This document shows, in pieces, positions 29,082-38,116 of a stretch of DNA of 64,000 bases; position 1 is the first letter of the stretch, and the number at the start of each line of letters is the position of its first letter. The stretch is from an uncultured Prevotellaceae bacterium (GTDB lineage: Bacteria; Bacteroidota; Bacteroidia; Bacteroidales; Bacteroidaceae), in the NCBI GenBank assembly GCA_902771155.1, contig CACXVS010000021.1, positions 62,001-126,000 of the forward strand, in the 5' to 3' direction. The notes below the pieces were generated by a model. The model was given only the letters and a program-made list of their open reading frames with translations, was not told the DNA's origin and did no database searches. A program made the position numbers and the translations under genes.

Positions 29082-31370
29082 TTATTTTATCACCACCCGG
29101 CGACCATTGTGGATGTAGATGCCCTTTCTTGGGCGATCCACACGCTGACCCTGGAGGTTGTAATAGACTTCGTTTGATTGAAGATTGAAAATTGAAGATT
29201 CTTGCGTCCCTTCGGTAGCAAGCGGCCTTTGGCCGAGCGGAATGTCAATCCCCGTTGTGCCGTCATCCTCACCGTTCATGCTGCCAAAGACGGGGATGGC
29301 GATGACGTCATCGTTTGCTTCGTCTGAGAGGACCATCTTGCAGAAGGCTGACTCGCCATTCTTACCACGGGCACCGGAGGCGGCATCGCGCTTCGGAATG
29401 GGCAGATAGCAGCGGTTGGCACCCATCTTCACACCATTTTCATTCGTCACCTTATAGAAACCGACACCAGCGGTTCCACTCGACAGATAATAGTTCACGT
29501 AGTCAACACCGCCAATCTCCTCGTTGGTGTAGATGGTCTGAGCTGTCTCTGAGCCTACGAACATATTCTCATAGACGGATTGAACCGTAGTGGTAGGCAC
29601 ATTGTAATCACCTGACTTATCTGCCATCACCAGGATACCGGTCTTGGCAGGAACCTTCTTCACACGAGTCAGCCAGATGACGCCAGTGCTATAGTTATAG
29701 CCAGTGGCTGTGTAAGCCTTCACGCCCTGAGCGTCCAGACTTGTAAAATCAACATTCTTGCTGGTATAATAAGGTACCTGCTTAGCGGCTGATACCTTGA
29801 TGACCTCAGCATCGCCCTCACTGCCATTGGCAGGAATATCCGTCAATATCGGCAGATAGCAGCGGTTAGCACCGATCTTCTGGCCCTCAGTGTTCGTCAC
29901 CTTGTAGAAGCCTACACCTGACTTACCGTTCGAGAGATAGTAATTGGTGTACTTACCCTCAGTCGTCTGGATGGTCGTGCCCGTCAGGGTGCCCCTGAAC
30001 ATATTCTTATAATAGCAGTTTTCAGCCGTAGCTGAAACAGGGATGTCATAGTCGCCAGGATCACCCATCAGCAGGAAGCCCGTCTCGGCAGGAACCTGTT
30101 TCACGCGAGTGAGCCAAATGGTTCCCTTGGCCTTGTCGTAACCAGTAGCCACATAGGCCTTCAGCTCGGGCAGATTCGTGAAGTCGAGATTATACTCGCT
30201 ATAGTAGGGCACCTGCTTGGCCTTGCTGATCGTTACAGGTACATCCTCAGTTGTTGGCTCGTCGGTCGATGGCTCATCCTTTGAGGTAATCTCGAAGGTT
30301 GTCGAGCCACTGACGGTATAGTTGCCGCCCTTCTTATCGGTAATGGTAACCGTAGCCGTGCCCACATTCTTATTGTTGCTATAGCTCACGGTGTATTCCT
30401 CGGCGGGGATGGTTGTCGAGCCGTCCTTCACAACAACTGTCGGCGTGATGGCCTCGCCTGTATATTCAAACGAAGTACCGCTCAACGTAATCGTCGGACT
30501 GCTCACCGTCTTCGGGCTGATGGCGACGGTCTGGCTGCCGGTAATCGTGTTGTAGCACGTCTGGGTGACCTGATAGTACACGGTATATGTGCCGGCATCG
30601 GTATAGGCAGGAGCCTCACTGAGGTCGTAGGAACCCGCCGTCGTGCCGTATTTCACGGTAGCACCGCTCTGAGCCGTCACGCTGATAGTATGCGACTTAC
30701 CGTCGTAGGTGCCCTCATAGCCCTTGGCCGATACGGTACCGTCAAGGGCAGCGACCGTGACATTGATCACCTGACTTTCTGCCGCAGCATAGATATCATA
30801 GGCTGCAAACGAAACCGTGATAGCGGCCTTTCCTACCCCCACGGCGACAATCTTGCCACTTTCCACCTTTGCCACATCGGCATTGCTCGTGGTATAAACC
30901 AGATTGCCCGCTTCGGCAGGCGTCAGCGTGGCACCGGTGGAGGTCGATTCAAACGCCTTCATCTTAACCTCCGGATTTTCCAGTGTGATGATGGTTGGCA
31001 GTTGGGCGGCGAACTGAGCCGTCACGTAAGCCCCATAGTCACCCTCCAGCGTCAGCGTGTAGGTGGCAGCCAGAGAGCGGTCTGCCGATGTAGAGGTCTT
31101 CGTCAGCTCATACGCACCCCCCACGGGGATGTCAGCCCTCGTCCGGCTGAGTGCCGAGCCGCTGATAGTCTTTACGGCCGAGATATCCCCCAGATAGTAG
31201 CCGGCAGCGGGAGTCACCGTCAGCGTTACCAGATTGTTGCTTATCGTATAGGTCACCTGACCATTCGTGATGTCGTCGGCAATCTTCACCACGTCGCCTT
31301 GAAGACGGGCGATGGCCATCGTGCTGCCCAAAAGCAGCAGTAAACTCAATATGCTTAATGTCTTTTTCAT
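29082..31370 (-). CDS. Secreted Ig-like (MBG) repeat protein with two modules and sorting-like tail
   Basis: 762-residue exported protein. Signal peptide 1-20; residues about 20-365 are beta-rich Ig-like domains, including a Big_2-like segment and two MBG-like domains (GTYTVYYQVTQ; STTIPAEEYTVSYSNN). A short PSTDEPTTED linker (about 365-375), two array modules (nt 30238-29375) and the tail with the 13-residue REP-encoded insert follow. An AGGAGG Shine-Dalgarno lies 8 nt before the ATG, and the upstream GLUG gene ends only 19 nt away, so the two form an operon. Role unknown; a surface scaffold or adhesin is a reasonable guess. Confidence 0.88.
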   Translation of the reverse strand: MKKTLSILSLLLLLGSTMAIARLQGDVVKIADDITNGQVTYTISNNLVTLTVTPAAGYYLGDISAVKTISGSALSRTRADIPVGGAYELTKTSTSADRSLAATYTLTLEGDYGAYVTAQFAAQLPTIITLENPEVKMKAFESTSTGATLTPAEAGNLVYTTSNADVAKVESGKIVAVGVGKAAITVSFAAYDIYAAAESQVINVTVAALDGTVSAKGYEGTYDGKSHTISVTAQSGATVKYGTTAGSYDLSEAPAYTDAGTYTVYYQVTQTCYNTITGSQTVAISPKTVSSPTITLSGTSFEYTGEAITPTVVVKDGSTTIPAEEYTVSYSNNKNVGTATVTITDKKGGNYTVSGSTTFEITSKDEPSTDEPTTEDVPVTISKAKQVPYYSEYNLDFTNLPELKAYVATGYDKAKGTIWLTRVKQVPAETGFLLMGDPGDYDIPVSATAENCYYKNMFRGTLTGTTIQTTEGKYTNYYLSNGKSGVGFYKVTNTEGQKIGANRCYLPILTDIPANGSEGDAEVIKVSAAKQVPYYTSKNVDFTSLDAQGVKAYTATGYNYSTGVIWLTRVKKVPAKTGILVMADKSGDYNVPTTTVQSVYENMFVGSETAQTIYTNEEIGGVDYVNYYLSSGTAGVGFYKVTNENGVKMGANRCYLPIPKRDAASGARGKNGESAFCKMVLSDEANDDVIAIPVFGSMNGEDDGTTGIDIPLGQRPLATEGTQESSIFNLQSNEVYYNLQGQRVDRPRKGIYIHNGRRVVIK
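29201..29239. repeat. 39-bp REP-like palindromic insert, in frame (copy 2)
   Basis: Same 39-bp sequence and same position relative to the coding tail as the element at 8215-8253. Confidence 0.8.
29375..30238 (-). repeat. Two tandem array modules of the 762-aa protein
   Basis: A-type (SKAKQVPYYSEYNLDF) and B-type (SAAKQVPYYTSKNVDF) copies. Copy A carries a divergent middle (VSATAENCYYKNMFRG). Confidence 0.85.
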
Positions 31371-31389
31371 CTTCTTCGTCCTCCTCTCA

Positions 31390-34300
31390 TTACTTGATTA
31401 CCGTTTTCTGTCCATTGTGGATGTAGAGTCCCCGCTTCAGCGGCCTGCCTTCGAGGCGACGGCCCTGCAGGTCGTACCAATCGCCGGCCGACTCTTCACT
31501 CTCCACGCTTAACGCTTCACTCATACCCGTCGTGTCGTCGCCGTCGATGACTATCGAGCGGGTGGCAGGGCGGCTCTTACTGCTCTGGGGCAAAGCCAGG
31601 AACACCTTACCGCTGGCCAGCGTGCCGCCGCCATACAGGATGAACGCATCCTTATAGAGCGCATAGTCCTGATAGGCTGTGGGCTGAACGGTAGTGCTGG
31701 CAACCTTCAGCAGGTTGGTCGTAGGAGCCGTACCGCTGCCTGCCGGGGCCAGATAGAGGTTCACATCCTTATCCGCACGGCTCAGCAGCACGGGCACGCC
31801 CTTCGGGATATAGTTGAGAGCGGTGGCGGTGGCCGATGCCTCGCCCAGGGCCGTGATGGCATAGGCCGTCAGCCCTGCGGGCAGGTCGAGATCCTCCTCA
31901 GCCACATAGCCCGTCCACACCTGGCCGTCGGCAAAGAGGTCCTTCATCTGGCGCAGGATATCGAACGTCGTCGTGGTCTCACCGGCATAGGCGTTGCTCG
32001 CGGCCTTGGCGGTGATGGTGACGGTGGCCGTGCCCACAGCCGTATTGTCCGTATAGGTGATGTCGCACTGCCCGGTGATGTCGGTCTCGCCGTCCTTCAC
32101 GGTGATGGCGGGCTCGATCTTACTGCCCGTACACGTCTGGTCGGCAATCCCGGCGACGCTGATGTCCGTGTTCGTCAGCAGTTTCTTGAAACTTACCGAC
32201 ACGGTGACATCCTTGGCGGGCATCGTGATGGTATAAGTATTTTCGCTGAGTGTACCTGTCACATCCTCACCGGCGTTGATACTGCTGAATATGTAGCCCG
32301 TGGCTGGTGTCCAGGTGAGTTTGACCGACTTGCCCTGGGCATAGTAGTCCTTGCTGTCGTATGAATAGGCCTTGGCACCGGCATCGATGGTGACATCCGT
32401 GACGCCCTCGGCGAAGGTAATCTGATGCACGCTGAGCGCACCGTCGTTCGCGGCGACGTCAGTATTATTGCTTCCTACGTTCGTGGCATTAGCCGTGCCG
32501 GCCACCGTGCAGGCGGTGTAGTAGTTGTTCTTAAGCGTACCATTAAAATTTTGGCCCACGATGGCACCATGGGAATCGGATTGGGCACTAGGAATGGTGG
32601 CACCAATGACGAAATTGTTCTCCAATGTACTTTCAGTACCGAAAATATAACCTGCGATGCCGCCATACCACCAACTCCCAGAGACATTGGTGAGCCTGGC
32701 CTCACTGATACAGCCGCTGACAGTGCCACCTCCATTTTCGCCCACGATGCCGCCGAGACGATTAGCGTTTTCATAAATTCCCCGGATTTTAACGGTATTG
32801 GTAACATGACAGTTAGCGATGGTGCCAGAAGACGCCCCCGCAATGCCGCCCGTTTGAGATGCGGCGGTGATGCGGGTATCGGCAAGGGTTATATTTTTCA
32901 CTTCGGCGGCATAACTCAAGATATTGCCAAAAAGACCTTGGTAGCCGTCGGTAGAGTAATCAGTTCCACCTTTATAGATACGGATGCCGCTGATGGTATA
33001 ACCTTTGCCGTCAAAATGTCCATCGAACCATTTATAATAATTACCGATGGACGTGAAGTTGTTCTCCGTGTCGGCTCCTTCTTCACCATCAGCCTTGTGG
33101 GTATAGGTGATGTCGGCACCTAACTTAAAATACGTATCATAGTAATCGGTTCCCGCATTCACCTTCTTCGCCAGCAGGTCGAGGCCAGCAGTGGTGGTGA
33201 TGGTATAGGCCTTTGCTTCGGAAGTACCGTCGGCTCCTTTCGCCATGCCCCATACATCATCAACAGTTGCCGTGATGGTGGGCGCTGTGGCGGTCATGGT
33301 CAGGGTATAGGTGCCGTCGTTGTTGGCGGTCAGGGCATGGCCGTTGCCGTCGGTATAGCCGGTGGCAACGTAGCCCTCAACGGCGTAACTGATGTTGAGT
33401 TTGACGGCATCGCTGGCACTGGCATAAAGTTTGCTGTTGTAGCCGATGACGGTATTGTCGGCATAGGCTGTGATGCCGCTGACGTTGTAAGTCGTGGCCT
33501 CGCCCGTCGGGGTGATGGTCACGCCTTCGGCCGTGCCGATGGCCACAGCCCTGCGGGCCCCAGCCATGTCGCCAACAGACTCGCCTACGCCCACGTTCGT
33601 AGCATTAGCCGTGCCGGCCACCGTGCAGGCAGAATAATAGTTGTTAGTGAGCGTGCCATTATTATTTTGGCCCGCGATGGCGCCATGAGAATTGTCGTAA
33701 GTGGCAGCAGGAATGGTGGCACCGATGACGAAGTTGTTCTTCAATGTACCATTATTACAACCTGCGATGCCGCCAAAGCGACTTCCTTTGCTTGTATTGG
33801 CATGGGTGAGCGTGGATTCACTGATACAGCCGCTGACAGTGCCTTCTCCGTTATTAAAGCCCACGATGCCGCCGAAAGTATTCCAACCGGATTCATTTGT
33901 CTGGATTTCAACGGTGTTGGTGACGTGGCAGTCAGTGATTTTTCCATGATTATCCCCCACAATGCCGCCAACACTACTCCAGGCGGTGATGCGGGTATCG
34001 GCGAGGGTTACATTTTTCACTTCGGCAGATGACGAGATAAGGCCGAAGAGACCTATGTTATTGGCTGTGGATGAGTATCCGCTCTTATAGATACGGATGC
34101 CGCTGATGGTCTTGCCGTTACCGTCGAAATGTCCAGAGAAAAAATAATTAAAACCGATGGCTGTGAAGTTATTCTCCGTATTCTTATCGTAAGTGATATC
34201 GCGATCTAACTTAAAGTACTTTTGATTGTATCCGTATCCTGCGTTCACCTTCTGCGCCAGCAGGTCGAGGCCCTCGGTGGTTTTGATGATATAAGGCTTC

Positions 34301-36504
34301 GCCTCGCTACCGTCGGCTCCTCCCGTCACGCCCCATACGTCAGCAGTTGTTGCCGCGATAGTAGCGTTGGTGGCAGGCATCGTGATGGTATTGCCAGCAG
34401 TAGCATCACCGCTGTTTACCGTGTATCTGACAGCGTAGCCATCATCCAAAGCACCAGTATAACTTAGTGCAACGCTCTCACCATCACCGGCATAATAAGT
34501 ACTATTAGTACCATCATTATAAAGAATGATATGATTATCATCGTAATCCGTTATGCCGCTGACCCCATACGCCGTCTCCGCGCCCGAAGGAACGATATTC
34601 ACATCATCGAATGTGACAGTAAGCGCCTTGCGGGCACCGTCCACGTCAGAGCCGTTTACACCCTTGCAGGGGAGGGTTTCGGCGGTGTAGTAGTTGGCGG
34701 TCAAGGAGGTTTTATCATCTTTACAGCCTGTGATGGCACCTCTGTTACCGTTTGTAGCGGCGACAGAACTGATGGTGTAGAGACAGTGCTCTACGATACT
34801 TCCATCGCCATTACCTATGATGCCGCCGACATATTTCTGGCCGCTGACGGTGGCAGCGCTGATGCAGCCGCGAACGGTGGCATACATGCCGACGATGCCG
34901 CCAACGCGATATCCGCCGCTGACGGTGGTGCTGGTCACGGCGCAGTTCTGTATGGTAGTAGAATGGCTATCGCCGAATCCGAGGATGCCACCAACATAAC
35001 TCATGCCGGTGATGGTGCTGTTGGTGAGTGTCAGGTTCTTGATGGTGGCGTTGAAGCTGGTTTGTCCGAAGAGACCGACGCAGTCAGTCTCGGGCAGGTT
35101 GATGTTCAGTCCGCTGATGGTATTCCCGTTGCCGTCGAAGGTGCCGCTGAAAGGATGGATCTCTTCGCCAATGACGTTGCCGATGGGCGTGAAATTATTT
35201 GCCGTGCCGTCGTAGATAATGTCGGCACCTAACTTAAAGAACTTGCCATAATAGTCGTTTCCTGCATTGACGCGCAGTGCCAGCAGGTCGAGGTGCGCTT
35301 TGCAGTTGATGATGTATGGGTCGCCTGAATCGCCGCTGCCGGTCCAGTCAGCTGTCAGGTAGCCGGGGTTGGCGGTGCCGCCGTCGACGTGGGCGTAGGT
35401 CCAGTCGTATTCTACATAAAAATTCTCTGGGCATTTTGTACCGGCACCGCCTACAAGCGAGTTACAAAAATAGAACATATAGCGACTTTTTTCAGCTGCT
35501 TGCCAGTTGGGACCGACGATGATGGCCGTGAGGCTGGAGCAATTGTTGAACATGCTACCCATCCTGTTTTGCGCTACGCTTCTGGTATCCCACGTACCAA
35601 GGTCGACCATGGTCAGTTTGGAGCAGTGATCGAACATATTATTCATTCTCTTTACATTGGTAGTGCGCAGGTTAGTGAGGCCAGTGATGGTGGTCAGGGC
35701 GGTGAAGCCTCTGAACAATTCTTCGAGGTTGGTGCCTGTATAATTGGCACAACTGGCATCGACGTTGACGGTGGTGATGGCAGATTTAGAGGTGGTAGTA
35801 AACTCGCTGGCCCAATTAAAACCGCTGCGAATGAACTTGTACTTGTAGCGTCCAGCACTGGCGTCGGTGGTTGCAGTGCCGGTGGTGGTGCATTTCAGGG
35901 TCATGGCCTTACCGTCACTGCTGACTTCAGCATAGAGGTCGTCGTAGGCACCCTTTTCAATCAGGGTCACGGTGAAGTCAAAGCCGGTATCTTCATAAGC
36001 CTCAAATGAACTAGCAGTTTTGTGCCATACGGTAATGGCACTGCCAGTACTGGTCTCGTCAACGTCCAACTGGCTACCAGGTTGGTCATACAGTATATCG
36101 TAGCCACTGGTGTTGTTGGTGTTGTTGTCATAAACGGTCAGTTTGGTCGCTCCGCCGCCTAGTTGGTCAAGGGTACCAGCGAAATGGATGTAATAGTTCG
36201 AGGGGGCATTGATGACCAGGTAGCCGTTGTATGCCTTGCTGTAATTGCCACTTTCGCCGCCATCGTCGTAGAGTTTGAAGGTCTTGATGCTGCCGTCGAG
36301 CGTCAGCACTGCGGCATTGTTGAAGGACGTTGCCGTATTCTTTTCCGGCATATTGATGTAGTAGCCGTCGGTGGCATTGCCGCTCAGGCTGACCGTTGTC
36401 TGCGTTGCCCATGCCGTCTGCGCGGTCATGGATAACAGGATTGTCGCAAGCAGCATCATCGCCGCCCGCGAGAAAGATTTCTTAATGGTTTGATTCACAT
36501 TCAT
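31390..36504 (-). CDS. Giant secreted GLUG-repeat / DUF285 protein with divergent module and sorting-like tail
   Basis: 1704-residue exported protein. Signal peptide 1-33 (ending AQTAWA); an N-terminal beta domain; a BspA/DUF285 segment (about 230-350; MNNMFDHCSKLTMVDLG). Three large blocks start near residues 385, 720 and 1081, each opening with a YIINCKAHLDLLA or YIIKTTEGLDLLA type segment and carrying GLUG motifs (YVGGILGFGDS, VGGIVGDNHGKI), likely a beta-helix or solenoid. An MBG-like domain, a divergent copy of the array module (about 1515-1650; LTAYAITALGEA, IPKGVPVLLS) and the tail (WYDLQGRRL ... GLYIHNGQKTVIK) follow. GLUG proteins are typical surface or adhesive proteins. First gene of an operon with 29082-31370. 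The leader carries two GC-rich hairpins. Confidence 0.9.
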   Translation of the reverse strand: MNVNQTIKKSFSRAAMMLLATILLSMTAQTAWATQTTVSLSGNATDGYYINMPEKNTATSFNNAAVLTLDGSIKTFKLYDDGGESGNYSKAYNGYLVINAPSNYYIHFAGTLDQLGGGATKLTVYDNNTNNTSGYDILYDQPGSQLDVDETSTGSAITVWHKTASSFEAYEDTGFDFTVTLIEKGAYDDLYAEVSSDGKAMTLKCTTTGTATTDASAGRYKYKFIRSGFNWASEFTTTSKSAITTVNVDASCANYTGTNLEELFRGFTALTTITGLTNLRTTNVKRMNNMFDHCSKLTMVDLGTWDTRSVAQNRMGSMFNNCSSLTAIIVGPNWQAAEKSRYMFYFCNSLVGGAGTKCPENFYVEYDWTYAHVDGGTANPGYLTADWTGSGDSGDPYIINCKAHLDLLALRVNAGNDYYGKFFKLGADIIYDGTANNFTPIGNVIGEEIHPFSGTFDGNGNTISGLNINLPETDCVGLFGQTSFNATIKNLTLTNSTITGMSYVGGILGFGDSHSTTIQNCAVTSTTVSGGYRVGGIVGMYATVRGCISAATVSGQKYVGGIIGNGDGSIVEHCLYTISSVAATNGNRGAITGCKDDKTSLTANYYTAETLPCKGVNGSDVDGARKALTVTFDDVNIVPSGAETAYGVSGITDYDDNHIILYNDGTNSTYYAGDGESVALSYTGALDDGYAVRYTVNSGDATAGNTITMPATNATIAATTADVWGVTGGADGSEAKPYIIKTTEGLDLLAQKVNAGYGYNQKYFKLDRDITYDKNTENNFTAIGFNYFFSGHFDGNGKTISGIRIYKSGYSSTANNIGLFGLISSSAEVKNVTLADTRITAWSSVGGIVGDNHGKITDCHVTNTVEIQTNESGWNTFGGIVGFNNGEGTVSGCISESTLTHANTSKGSRFGGIAGCNNGTLKNNFVIGATIPAATYDNSHGAIAGQNNNGTLTNNYYSACTVAGTANATNVGVGESVGDMAGARRAVAIGTAEGVTITPTGEATTYNVSGITAYADNTVIGYNSKLYASASDAVKLNISYAVEGYVATGYTDGNGHALTANNDGTYTLTMTATAPTITATVDDVWGMAKGADGTSEAKAYTITTTAGLDLLAKKVNAGTDYYDTYFKLGADITYTHKADGEEGADTENNFTSIGNYYKWFDGHFDGKGYTISGIRIYKGGTDYSTDGYQGLFGNILSYAAEVKNITLADTRITAASQTGGIAGASSGTIANCHVTNTVKIRGIYENANRLGGIVGENGGGTVSGCISEARLTNVSGSWWYGGIAGYIFGTESTLENNFVIGATIPSAQSDSHGAIVGQNFNGTLKNNYYTACTVAGTANATNVGSNNTDVAANDGALSVHQITFAEGVTDVTIDAGAKAYSYDSKDYYAQGKSVKLTWTPATGYIFSSINAGEDVTGTLSENTYTITMPAKDVTVSVSFKKLLTNTDISVAGIADQTCTGSKIEPAITVKDGETDITGQCDITYTDNTAVGTATVTITAKAASNAYAGETTTTFDILRQMKDLFADGQVWTGYVAEEDLDLPAGLTAYAITALGEASATATALNYIPKGVPVLLSRADKDVNLYLAPAGSGTAPTTNLLKVASTTVQPTAYQDYALYKDAFILYGGGTLASGKVFLALPQSSKSRPATRSIVIDGDDTTGMSEALSVESEESAGDWYDLQGRRLEGRPLKRGLYIHNGQKTVIK

Positions 36505-36545
36505 ATTACTAACTGTTATTGATTATGCTTGATTAATAGGGCCTC

Positions 36546-36588
36546 GCCCGCTTTCAGCGGGCATCGCGGCCTTTCGGCCGCAAAGGTA
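36546..36588 (-). promoter_or_regulatory. -7 box and two leader hairpins of the GLUG gene
   Basis: TACCTTTG (minus, 36581-36588) is a good -7 box; a -33 box is not obvious. Directly after it come two perfect hairpins: GCGGCC-GAAA-GGCCGC (36566-36581), with a GNRA-type loop, and GCCCGCT-GAA-AGCGGGC (36546-36562). They could act in the 5' leader RNA or be REP-like elements. Confidence 0.6.
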
Positions 36589-36605
36589 CAAAGAAAAGTA
36601 TCACC

Positions 36606-36631
36606 GGGGCCAGACCCCACTGATAGGTTAG
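36606..36631. repeat. 26-bp direct repeat, left copy, flanking a toxin-antitoxin remnant
   Basis: Begins GGGGCCAGACCCC and ends ACTGATAGGTTAG; matches 37052-37077 at 25 of 26 positions. The first part is itself a small palindrome. The stop codon of the PIN remnant lies inside it. Confidence 0.85.
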
Positions 36632-36756
36632 ATATTGTCTAACTGTCTCGTAAATTCCTTGATGTCGATGACGGTCAGTCGCGGCCATTCGATTTGCTTA
36701 AGGATATTGAAGTGTGCTTGAAGCAGGCAGTTGGTATCAAGAACGATGCGCCTCAT
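36628..36756 (-). pseudogene. PIN-domain toxin remnant, internally deleted
   Basis: 42 codons. It starts with MRRIVLDTNCLLQ, the N-terminal strand of PIN ribonucleases with the first metal-binding Asp, and jumps directly to FNILKQIEWPRLTVIDIKEF, which resembles the C-terminal end of such toxins. Roughly two thirds of the usual length, including the other catalytic acids, are missing, so it cannot be an active nuclease. The ATG overlaps the upstream antitoxin-like gene by 20 nt, the usual toxin-antitoxin layout. Confidence 0.7.
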
Positions 36757-36973
36757 AGCCGTAAGGGATCCGCATATGCTCTTGACCCCATTTCTCGATA
36801 GTTTCGTCATTGATAACTCCCCCGTCCCACAGTGCATCGATGGCCTTTTGGGCTTTATTTGCAAAATAATGGGCCAGGACATTCTTGAACTCGTTCAACT
36901 CCGCCTCAGAGTTGATATTGTTCAAGGCATCCAGAAGTTCCAATTGTGCCATTTGTGAGTAACTCATATGCAT
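36737..36973 (-). CDS. Antitoxin-like small protein of the decayed PIN pair
   Basis: 78 residues from the ATG at 36973 (MHMSYSQMAQLELL; a second ATG is two codons later). The upstream frame extension to 37024 would begin before the promoter and is rejected. It is mostly helical (LLDALNNINSEAELNEFKNVLAHYF) with a tail ending YGYEAHRS. Such short acidic helical proteins precede PIN toxins in Bacteroidetes; the family was not identified precisely. It has a textbook promoter: TTTG (37022-37025), 20 nt, TATCTTTG (36994-37001) on the minus strand. Its toxin partner downstream is broken, so it survives as an orphan antitoxin. Confidence 0.75.
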   Translation of the reverse strand: MHMSYSQMAQLELLDALNNINSEAELNEFKNVLAHYFANKAQKAIDALWDGGVINDETIEKWGQEHMRIPYGYEAHRS

Positions 36974-36993
36974 ATCTTGTTTGATTCTGGGTG

Positions 36994-37025
36994 CAAAGAT
37001 ACGAATAAGTGAGCAGAAAAACAAA
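36994..37025 (-). promoter_or_regulatory. Promoter of the antitoxin-like gene
   Basis: TTTG at 37022-37025, exactly 20 nt, TATCTTTG at 36994-37001 (minus strand). Confidence 0.85.
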
Positions 37026-37051
37026 TTTTATTTGAGTTTTCTCGTATCGCT

Positions 37052-37077
37052 GGGGCCAGGCCCCACTGATAGGTTAG
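37052..37077. repeat. 26-bp direct repeat, right copy
   Basis: Second copy of the repeat at 36606-36631, same orientation, 446 bp away. Together they bracket the whole toxin-antitoxin remnant with its promoter. Confidence 0.85.
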
Positions 37078-37128
37078 CCCTTAAAGAGTGTTAATCAAAT
37101 GTGAACTTTACAATCAACCAGGGTTGTA

Positions 37129-37160
37129 TTTGGTTATATCGCGGAAAATGAGTAACTTTG
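37129..37160 (+). promoter_or_regulatory. Promoter of the HU-like gene
   Basis: TTTG (37129-37132), exactly 20 nt, TAACTTTG (37153-37160); the ATG follows 27 nt later at 37188. Confidence 0.88.
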
Positions 37161-37187
37161 CAGCCAATCTTGAAAAAAAACTAAATT

Positions 37188-37808
37188 ATGCCAAGAAAGA
37201 ATTATGGAATGTGGTACGAGGTTCACCCGACGCCAGTGAAGGGCGAGGACGGGAAGAATCTGGTATATGTGCGTCCGAGAAGCGGACAGAAAATCACGAT
37301 GAAGGAGTTGGAGGACTACTGCGAGAAGATCAATGCCCTGCGCTATGGTGAGATGAGCCGGGCCTTCGATGCGTTTATACGGGCTGCCGGCCGATTCCTG
37401 GCTGAGGGCTACCGCGTGGAGACGCCCATCGGATCGTTTGCACCCAAGTTGTCGCTGGCCAAGCAGATAACTGATCCCGATCAGGTGAAAGACCGCGATG
37501 TGAGGCTCGAGGGTGTGGAGTATAACCCTGGCAAGCTCTGGGAGAAGGCCATCGACAAGTGGCTCGACGGGTTCCGACGCTACAAGAACCCTGACACGAA
37601 GCAGATCCTGGCCGACAAGGAGAAGCTGGAGCAGGTGATGAGGGGCGTCCTGCAGCGATGCGGCTTTATCACCGCCGGCATGTTCTCGCGTGCTTCAGGA
37701 CTGACGCTCTATTCCTCTCGTAAACAGCTGAACGAGTGGACCAAGGGCGACAATCCCAAACTGCTGATGACGCCAAGGGGCAAGGAGTATATCTATACAG
37801 AGGTCTGA
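37188..37808 (+). CDS. HU-like DNA-binding protein with C-terminal extension
   Basis: 206 residues. The first 120 or so resemble the Bacteroidetes HU-like (DNABII-related) domain: MWYEVHPTPV, YCEKINALRYGEMSRAFDAF, then VETPIGSFAPKLSLAK, which fits the beta-arm and IG region. The remaining 85 residues (KLEQVMRGVLQRCGFITAGMF ... TPRGKEYIY) look like a small winged-helix-type extension. Ordinary HU is about 90 residues, so this is one of the long paralogues often found beside VirE-type primases in Bacteroidales. It precedes the iteron/palindrome block and the primase-helicase, suggesting a role in DNA architecture or replication of this island. Confidence 0.82.
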   Translation: MPRKNYGMWYEVHPTPVKGEDGKNLVYVRPRSGQKITMKELEDYCEKINALRYGEMSRAFDAFIRAAGRFLAEGYRVETPIGSFAPKLSLAKQITDPDQVKDRDVRLEGVEYNPGKLWEKAIDKWLDGFRRYKNPDTKQILADKEKLEQVMRGVLQRCGFITAGMFSRASGLTLYSSRKQLNEWTKGDNPKLLMTPRGKEYIYTEV

Positions 37809-37822
37809 AAAGCGTTTCAAAT

Positions 37823-37888
37823 CGGGTATAGCCGCACAGTCGTTTGGGTATAGGCGTACAATCGTTCGGGTATAGGCAAACGGTCATT
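37823..37888 (+). repeat. Three 22-bp iteron-like direct repeats
   Basis: Three contiguous 22-bp units sharing the core GGGTATAG(G/C)C followed by a variable middle and TCGTT/TCATT. The spacing is exactly 22 bp, two helical turns, as in protein-bound iterons. Confidence 0.8.
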
Positions 37889-37998
37889 TAGTACTGCTTT
37901 TCTCCCTGCTACGCTTACCCCCCTCCCCTGCGAGGATTAACCCGCCCCCTTGCGAGACCTAATACTTCTTCAGGGAAGTACAAAAATCAACGGCAAAC

Positions 37999-38028
37999 GG
38001 TCACGGTCACAGCTGTGACCATGTGACC
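37999..38028. promoter_or_regulatory. GGTCAC/GTGACC near-palindrome, site 1
   Basis: Two GGTCAC boxes face two GTGACC boxes around an AGCT centre (GGTCACAGCTGTGACC core). Likely a protein binding site. Confidence 0.65.
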
Positions 38029-38116
38029 GCAGAGGGGAAAAGAAGAATGCAATACAATGATAATATGCTAATAATCAATCAATTATAAAAATTAAGAACC
38101 ATCAAGAAGGCTGAAT

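Noticed and set aside
32425..35232. Three plus-strand open frames of about 230 codons each (32425-33123, 33337-34032, 34531-35232)
   Set aside because: They lie antisense to the GLUG-repeat gene, recur at its repeat spacing, and have no start context or recognisable domain; they are shadows of a repetitive gene.
37823..37888. The 22-bp repeats as a CRISPR array
   Set aside because: The units are directly adjacent with only three copies, no separate spacers and no cas genes; iterons fit better.
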